From: Acidaminococcaceae bacterium UBA2453
GTDB taxonomy: Bacteria > Bacillota > Negativicutes > Acidaminococcales > Acidaminococcaceae
Reading direction: 5' to 3'
Assembly: GCA_002342505.1 (NCBI GenBank)
Contig: DDQB01000011.1
Location: 7,632 to 17,459, forward strand
DNA length: 9,828 nucleotides
In this document: one piece after another, positions 5,693 through 9,828 of the stretch
How positions within the stretch are numbered: the first letter of the stretch is position 1
How the letters are laid out: every line of letters begins with the position of its first letter
Translations under genes and position numbers: made by a program
Notes under the pieces: generated by a model
What the model was told of the DNA's origin: nothing
Seen by the model: only the letters and a program-made list of their open reading frames with translations
Databases searched by the model: none

Positions 5693-7516
5693 ATGCATGA
5701 AGTGATCGGAAATACGGACGGCTTAAAAAATAATATAATAGAGGCGTTACAGCAGCTTTACGAATACAAAGCGCCTCCGTGGCAGCTTGTCTCCCCCGAG
5801 CTTGCTGTCGAGATGTCAAAGATAACAACGGCAGTCAACCGGGAAGTGAATATCTTTCTGGACCGAAAAGGAAATGTATTAAGTGTTTCCATCGGCGACA
5901 GTAATACGGTCTCGTTGCCGGATCTGTCGGGACGCAGGGGAAGCGGACGGCTGAGCGGGATTCGCTGCATTCACACGCATCCGGGCGGGAATTCCCAGCT
6001 GAGCGGTATTGATCTTTCTGCGCTGCGCGCGCATAAATATGATCTGATGGCAGCCATCGGCGTCAACGATGAAAAGCCGGAAGAGTTTGTCCTGAATTTT
6101 GCCATCATCACCGGCAAGGATGATTACGGGCAGTACACCGTCCAGGAATATGGCGCGTTAAAAGCAGATGTGCTTGACACATTGTTCCTGCCTAACGTGA
6201 TCAGTTCGGCGGAAAAACTGCTGGCTGTTACGGATGATGACCAGAAACTGGAACAGCGTCCGGAACGGACCATGCTGGTGAGTCTGGAATACGGTAAACA
6301 GGACCGGCAGTGGACCAGTGAGGATTCGCTGGAAGAATTGCGCCAGCTGGCAGAAACGGCAGGTGCTGATGTAAAAGCGAAATTCTTACAGAAACGGCCC
6401 AAGCCGGATCCGGGATTTTTCATCGGTCGCGGTAAAGTGCGGGACCTGGCGTTATTTGCACAGCAGGAAGATATTGATCTCTGTATTTTTGATGAAGAAT
6501 TGTCGCCGGCACAGCAGCGTAACCTGGAACAGGCGCTGGGGATTAAAGTCATTGACCGGACTGCCTTAATTCTGGATATTTTTGCGCAGCGGGCCCAGAC
6601 CAATGAAGGTAAGCTGCAGGTGGAACTGGCCCAGCTTCAATATACGCTGCCGCGGATCATGGGGCAGGGGCTTTCCCTTTCCCGGCTGGGCGGCGGCATC
6701 GGTACACGCGGTCCCGGCGAGACAAAGCTGGAGACGGACCGGCGTATCATCCGCGACCGTATTGCGTACATTAAAGGATGTATTGATAAAGTGCAGAATG
6801 TTCGCAAGCTGCACCGCTCGCGCCGCAATAAAAACCAGGCGCCTTCGGTCAGTCTGGTCGGTTATACGAATGCGGGCAAATCTACCTTGCTGAATGTTCT
6901 CACACATTCCGATGTGTATGAAAAAGACCAGTTGTTCGCGACGCTGGATCCAACGACGCGTCAGCTTGACCTGCCGGATAAGCGGCAGGCGATCCTGACT
7001 GATACGGTGGGTTTTATCCAGCGGCTTCCGCATCAGCTGATCGCAGCGTTTAAATCCACATTGGAAGAAACCTTGGACGCAGATCTGCTGGTACATGTCA
7101 TTGATGTAAGCCACCCGCTTTATAAAGAGCAGAGCGAAGCAGTCTATCGCGTGCTGCATGAGGTAGGGGCGCAGGACAAACCGGTGTTAAGCGTGTTCAA
7201 TAAAATTGATAAGCTTCCGGAAGACAGCGGATTGCTGGAACAGCTTCGGGCTGTTCCGGAGAGCGTTTGCATCTCTGCAAAGAAACAAATCGGGTTGGAT
7301 ACTTTGCTTGAGATCATAGCGAATCATTTAAAGTTAAAATCAGCAGAAGTGACGTTATTAATTCCGTACAGTGATTCTGGTATGGCGGCGAAACTGTTTG
7401 AATCGGGAACGGTGTTGTCGCAGGATTATGCGCCGGAAGGAATCAAAATGACTGTGCGGATGCAGACTGCTGAGATTTCCCGTTGGGAAAAATTTATAGT
7501 TGAAGGTGACCTGTAA
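5693..7516 (+). CDS. hflX: Long-form GTPase HflX with an N-terminal JAMM/MPN-like domain
   Basis: Ribosome-associated GTPase that binds the 50S subunit and splits stalled or stress-arrested 70S ribosomes. Numbered from the ATG at 5693 (607 aa), the HflX N-terminal domain begins near 192 (RTMLVSLEYG) and includes KPDPGFFIGRGKV. A conserved middle region carries QTNEGKLQVELAQLQYTLPR and GGGIGTRGPGETKLETDRR. The G domain has G1 GYTNAGKST (390-398), G3 DTVGF (437-441), G4 NKID (503-506) and G5 SAKK (528-531), with a C-terminal domain after it. Usual HflX is about 370-430 residues. Here about 190 extra residues precede it, containing HTHPGGNSQLSGID at 94-107, which fits H-x-H-x7-S-x-x-D of JAMM proteases, with Glu51 (REVNIFLDRKG) as candidate upstream acid. 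I prefer 5693 because GGAG at 5683-5686 is 6 bases before it; the in-frame ATG at 5681 adds only four residues. The next gene follows after two bases, so the pair is an operon. Confidence 0.95.
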   Translation: MHEVIGNTDGLKNNIIEALQQLYEYKAPPWQLVSPELAVEMSKITTAVNREVNIFLDRKGNVLSVSIGDSNTVSLPDLSGRRGSGRLSGIRCIHTHPGGNSQLSGIDLSALRAHKYDLMAAIGVNDEKPEEFVLNFAIITGKDDYGQYTVQEYGALKADVLDTLFLPNVISSAEKLLAVTDDDQKLEQRPERTMLVSLEYGKQDRQWTSEDSLEELRQLAETAGADVKAKFLQKRPKPDPGFFIGRGKVRDLALFAQQEDIDLCIFDEELSPAQQRNLEQALGIKVIDRTALILDIFAQRAQTNEGKLQVELAQLQYTLPRIMGQGLSLSRLGGGIGTRGPGETKLETDRRIIRDRIAYIKGCIDKVQNVRKLHRSRRNKNQAPSVSLVGYTNAGKSTLLNVLTHSDVYEKDQLFATLDPTTRQLDLPDKRQAILTDTVGFIQRLPHQLIAAFKSTLEETLDADLLVHVIDVSHPLYKEQSEAVYRVLHEVGAQDKPVLSVFNKIDKLPEDSGLLEQLRAVPESVCISAKKQIGLDTLLEIIANHLKLKSAEVTLLIPYSDSGMAAKLFESGTVLSQDYAPEGIKMTVRMQTAEISRWEKFIVEGDL

Positions 7517-7518
7517 GA

Positions 7519-8793
7519 ATGAATATGCAAAATGAAACAGATTTTGAAGCGATATTTGATGCAGCGAGGAAGGTGGTGGAAAAACAAAGTCATTATTATG
7601 ATGCGATTGCTTTAAAAAATACGGAAAAAGTAATTACTGCGTTTCGCCATCATCATGTGTCTGACTTTTATATGAAACCGACGACAGGATATGCCTATAA
7701 TGATCTGGGCAGGGAAAAGCTGGATGAGATTTATGCGGAAGTGTTTGGGACGGAAGCTGCGTTAGTCCGTTCCCAGTTTGTTTCCGGAACGCATGCGTTG
7801 GCTGTCGCCATGCTGGGGAACCTCCGGTCAGGCGATGAAGTGATCGGCGCGACGGGAACGCCGTATGATACCATGCAGACGATTATCGGATATCCGGTCA
7901 AAACAAAGGGGTCGCTGGTAGATTTGGGAGTTAAATATAAAGAAATTCCCATGAAAGATACCTGTATTGATATCCGCGCTGTCTGCAATGCAATCACCAA
8001 TAAAACAAAAATGGTCCACATCCAGCGATCCTGTGGCTACAGTGATGTGCGCGGTACATTAAATGTAAAATCAATCGGCGAACTGATTGCTGAAGTTCAT
8101 AAAGTCCGGAAAGACATTATTTGTTTTGTTGACAATTGTTACGGTGAGTTTACAGAAGAAATAGAACCGACTAACGTTGGCGCTGATCTTATGGCCGGCT
8201 CCCTGATTAAAAATCTGGGCGGCGGGCTGGCGCCGACCGGCGGCTATATTGTAGGCAGAGAAGAACTGGTTTACAATGCAGCCTGCAGACTTACAGCGCC
8301 GGGACTGGCCGGTGAGATGGGAGCCACGCTTGGAGATACAGCCCGGGAATTTTATCAGGGATTATTTATGGCGCCTCATGTTGTGATGCAGGCGGTAAAA
8401 ACATCTATATATGCAGCGGCTGTATTTCATCGGCTGGGGTATTTCGTAAAGCCGAGACATACGGAGCTTCGCTATGATATTATTCAGGCCATTACATTAA
8501 AAGAATCCAAGAAACTGGAAAACTTCTGCGTAGCCATTCAAATGAACTCGCCGGTGGACGCGCATGTAACGCCCGTGCCGGATCGTATCCCCGGATATCA
8601 GGATAAAATTATTATGGCTGCTGGAACGTTTGTTCAGGGAGCTTCGATAGAATTAAGCGCAGACGGACCCATGCGCAGTCCGTACAATGTATTTATGCAG
8701 GGCGGACTGACGTATGAACATGGGCAGCTTGCAATTAATAATGCCGCAAAAATGATCGGCGAAGCAGTGAATCATAAAAACTATTATGACTGA
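7519..8793 (+). CDS. ynbB: PLP-dependent methionine gamma-lyase / cystathionine beta-lyase family protein (YnbB/'aluminium resistance' family)
   Basis: Cytoplasmic fold-type I PLP enzyme of 424 residues, close to the family's usual ~410-425. FGTEAALVRSQFVSGTHALAVAMLGNLRSGDEV (76-108, shown as the family block) with SGTHA at 89-93 is the PLP-phosphate loop region. TPYDTMQ at 114-120 is family typical. FVDNCYGEF (203-211) carries Asp205 for the pyridinium nitrogen. AGSLIKNLGGGLAPTGGYI (226-244) contains Lys231 as the likely Schiff-base lysine. Proteins of this group (COG4100) are annotated as methionine gamma-lyase-like or as involved in aluminium resistance, but the physiological substrate is generally not established. 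The ATG at 7519 has AAGGTG at 7503-7508, lying inside the end of hflX. hflX and ynbB are also adjacent in Bacillus subtilis (ynbA-ynbB), so the pairing is conserved. Transcription likely ends at the hairpin at 8898-8942. Confidence 0.92.
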   Translation: MNMQNETDFEAIFDAARKVVEKQSHYYDAIALKNTEKVITAFRHHHVSDFYMKPTTGYAYNDLGREKLDEIYAEVFGTEAALVRSQFVSGTHALAVAMLGNLRSGDEVIGATGTPYDTMQTIIGYPVKTKGSLVDLGVKYKEIPMKDTCIDIRAVCNAITNKTKMVHIQRSCGYSDVRGTLNVKSIGELIAEVHKVRKDIICFVDNCYGEFTEEIEPTNVGADLMAGSLIKNLGGGLAPTGGYIVGREELVYNAACRLTAPGLAGEMGATLGDTAREFYQGLFMAPHVVMQAVKTSIYAAAVFHRLGYFVKPRHTELRYDIIQAITLKESKKLENFCVAIQMNSPVDAHVTPVPDRIPGYQDKIIMAAGTFVQGASIELSADGPMRSPYNVFMQGGLTYEHGQLAINNAAKMIGEAVNHKNYYD

Positions 8794-8814
8794 CAAATAA
8801 AAATCTGAGTTAAT

Positions 8815-8902
8815 CGTGAAAGCAGAAAAGAAAAAAGAAGCAGTACTTCCTTAAATACCTGAATAGTTTTTACAAAGAAACGTGAAGCAAGAAAAGAAAA
8901 AA
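8815..8902. repeat. Imperfect direct repeat of an A-rich 22-base word after ynbB
   Basis: Copies at 8815-8836 (CGTGAAAGCAG then A4GA6) and 8881-8902 (CGTGAAGCAAG then A4GA6) match at 19 of 22 positions. The second runs into the left arm of the terminator, which itself begins with a third CCGTGAAG. It may be a local duplication of the terminator's A-rich flank. No gene is visible here. Confidence 0.4.
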
Positions 8903-8942
8903 CCGTGAAGAATACAAAAATAAAGTATTCTTCGCGGTTTTT
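8898..8942. terminator. Strong bidirectional rho-independent terminator between ynbB and lexA
   Basis: An 18-base stem (left arm 8898-8915, right arm 8925-8942) pairs throughout with one T-G wobble and closes a 9-base loop. A run of T (GGTTTTTATTTTAT) follows on the + strand. An A-rich stretch precedes it, giving a T run on the - strand. The site lies between two convergent genes, so it can end both the hflX-ynbB transcript and the lexA transcript. Confidence 0.9.
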
Positions 8943-8988
8943 ATTTTATCACTAAAAGGTTTTATTGATGTCACAATGACAAATTAAC

Positions 8989-9010
8989 GACGTCTAAAAT
9001 AATAGACATC
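8989..9010 (-). terminator. Small hairpin just past the lexA stop, weak terminator candidate
   Basis: On the - strand GATGTCT (9010-9004) pairs with AGACGTC (8995-8989), with one G-T wobble and an 8-base AT loop. It is 17 bases past the lexA stop. The following - strand bases GTTAATTTGTC are only moderately T-rich, so it may merely protect the 3' end or mean nothing. Confidence 0.25.
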
Positions 9011-9026
9011 AAAGTGATGCGGGTGA

Positions 9027-9692
9027 TTATAGCATACGGAATACAGCAATCACTTTGCCCATGACCTGAATATTGTCTCCGCCGATGATGGGACTGTACG
9101 CATCGTTTTCCGGCTGCAGGCGAATGGAACGTAAATCTTTAAAATAGCGTTTCACCGTAGTTTCTTCACCATCAATTAAAGCGACGACGATGTCTCCGTT
9201 ATTTGCGAAATTCTGTTTGCGTACAAAAATATAATCATGATCAAGTATGCCTGCGTTAATCATGCTGTCGCCCTTAACAGATAGCATAAAAACGTCATCC
9301 TCAGTACCGATCAGGTCAAGAGGGATCGGATAAGTTTCTTCTATATTTTCCACAGCTAGGATTGGGACACCGGCCGTAACATTGCCAACCAGGGGAACAG
9401 GAACGACAGTTTTATTACGCCAGGAAGCTTCCTGCGTCAGTTCAAGGGCGCGGGGTTTGGCAGAATCTCTCTGGATAAAGCGCATTTCCTGTAATTTATG
9501 TAAATGATTATGGACGCTGGCCGTAGAAGAAAGACCGACAGCTTTGCAGATTTCACGAACAGAAGGCGGATAACCTTTGCTTTGCGCATATGATCTGATA
9601 TAATTTAAAACCTGCTTCTGACGTTCAGTCAACATATCCTCAGTGTAATTTCCGTCAAAATCTTTGGGAATTAAACTTTTGTGTCTGGCCAT
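9027..9692 (-). CDS. lexA: LexA SOS repressor (self-cleaving transcriptional repressor)
   Basis: Represses DNA-damage response genes and loses activity by RecA-stimulated autocleavage. The protein has 221 residues. The winged-helix DNA-binding domain covers about 22-86: LTERQKQVLNYI, then PPSVREICKAVGLSSTASVHNHLHKLQEMRFI with the recognition helix near 54-66. The cleavage site is Ala107-Gly108 (GNVTAGVPILA). The catalytic Ser143 lies in SVKGDSMINAGI and Lys181 in EETTVKRYF of the S24 peptidase-type domain (about 98-221). It is 15-20 residues longer than typical LexA (about 202-207) because MARHKSLIPKDFDGNYTED precedes the usual MLTERQ. The extended start is supported by AGGAGG at 9705-9700 with 7-base spacing, whereas Met20 has only GAGG two bases away. 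It is transcribed toward ynbB, and both end at the hairpin at 8898-8942. The function call is firm. Confidence 0.97.
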   Translation of the reverse strand: MARHKSLIPKDFDGNYTEDMLTERQKQVLNYIRSYAQSKGYPPSVREICKAVGLSSTASVHNHLHKLQEMRFIQRDSAKPRALELTQEASWRNKTVVPVPLVGNVTAGVPILAVENIEETYPIPLDLIGTEDDVFMLSVKGDSMINAGILDHDYIFVRKQNFANNGDIVVALIDGEETTVKRYFKDLRSIRLQPENDAYSPIIGGDNIQVMGKVIAVFRML

Positions 9693-9828
9693 GGTGATTC
9701 CTCCTGAATAAAATTTAAAAAATTATTTAGAATGATAAAAACAGATATGAAAAATATTGTGCTCTTAAATTATTTATGTGGATGTACGCAAACAATAAAA
9801 AAATAATTTGTTTAACGAATGTTACTTT
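9693..9828 (-). promoter_or_regulatory. lexA upstream region with Shine-Dalgarno and AT-rich promoter area
   Basis: Contains the lexA ribosome binding site (AGGAGG, 9705-9700). The rest is very AT-rich and without ORFs. One weak promoter possibility reading left is TTGTTT (9796-9791) and TAATTT (9773-9768) with a 17-base gap; it is far from consensus at -10. A lone TAAC-GAAT-GTTA palindrome lies at 9813-9824. The window ends before any divergent gene is visible. Confidence 0.45.
9813..9824. promoter_or_regulatory. Possible LexA operator upstream of lexA
   Basis: TAAC-GAAT-GTTA is a perfect 4+4 palindrome with a 4-base spacer, the geometry of the Gram-positive SOS box (GAAC-N4-GTTC). Each half differs from consensus at its outer base. 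It lies about 120 bases upstream of the lexA start. Autoregulation of lexA is usual, which makes a site here plausible, but the match is partial. Confidence 0.25.

Noticed and set aside
5446..5694. 82-residue - strand frame spanning the DEAD-box end and hflX leader
   Set aside because: It lies opposite the helicase 3' end and the hairpins, has no evident ribosome binding site, and its basic Cys/Ser/Arg-rich content looks like the reverse of the leader rather than a protein.
6582..6893. 103-residue + strand frame inside hflX
   Set aside because: Out-of-frame shadow of the highly conserved HflX middle and G1 region; no independent domain or start signal.
8965..9012. Long inverted repeat TTGATGTC/GACATCAA after lexA
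   Set aside because: Arms of 8 bases enclose a 32-base loop; too loose to call a terminator or attachment site, and the strong hairpin at 8898-8942 already explains termination.
9790..9813. AAACAA...TTGTTT inverted repeat near the window end
   Set aside because: Six-base arms in an extremely AT-rich stretch with a 12-base spacer are likely by chance.
1..9828. CRISPR, transposon, prophage, defence or toxin-antitoxin system
   Set aside because: No regularly spaced repeats, transposase or integrase motifs, nuclease or small antitoxin-like genes are visible; all sizeable genes are conserved housekeeping or stress families.

Overview
The window is a compact stretch of chromosome with six or seven genes on the + strand (47-8793) facing one convergent gene on the - strand (9027-9692). 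Gene content, intermediate GC and strong GGAGG-type ribosome binding sites point to a member of the Bacillota. The combination of rimO, a long-form hflX next to a ynbB-type PLP enzyme, and lexA fits a Negativicutes-like (Veillonella/Megasphaera/Dialister type) lineage. That placement is inferred from gene content only. I see no insertion sequence, phage gene, tRNA, rRNA or CRISPR array. This looks like core chromosome rather than an accessory island.

Layout. The first 46 bases hold only a weak GAGG upstream of the first start and no recognisable gene end. 47-1045 encodes a lipoprotein that resembles a periplasmic substrate-binding protein. Its stop overlaps the GTG start of rimO (1042-2502), a ribosomal protein S12 methylthiotransferase. 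After about 136 bases without a gene comes cinA (2639-3934), whose 3' end overlaps a DEAD-box RNA helicase gene (3912-5519) by 23 bases. A 173-base leader with two GC-containing hairpins and a possible 23-codon upstream ORF precedes hflX (5693-7516). hflX is followed two bases later by a methionine gamma-lyase-family gene (7519-8793). A strong hairpin at 8898-8942 serves as a likely bidirectional terminator between this gene and lexA (9027-9692, - strand). The lexA promoter region is AT-rich and reaches the window end.

How the genes fit together. Three products act on RNA or the ribosome: RimO modifies S12, the DEAD-box protein remodels RNA, and HflX is a ribosome-associated GTPase that splits stalled ribosomes. 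CinA (pyridine nucleotide repair/competence-damage family) and LexA (SOS repressor) concern damage and metabolite repair.

The most interesting signal is inside hflX. The protein carries about 190 extra N-terminal residues with a perfect H-x-H-x7-S-x-x-D signature of JAMM/MPN metalloproteases (RadC-like), which suggests a JAB-type domain fused to a ribosome-splitting GTPase. Second-tier signals are the hflX leader (upstream ORF plus hairpins) and a roughly 45-residue low-complexity insert in RimO.
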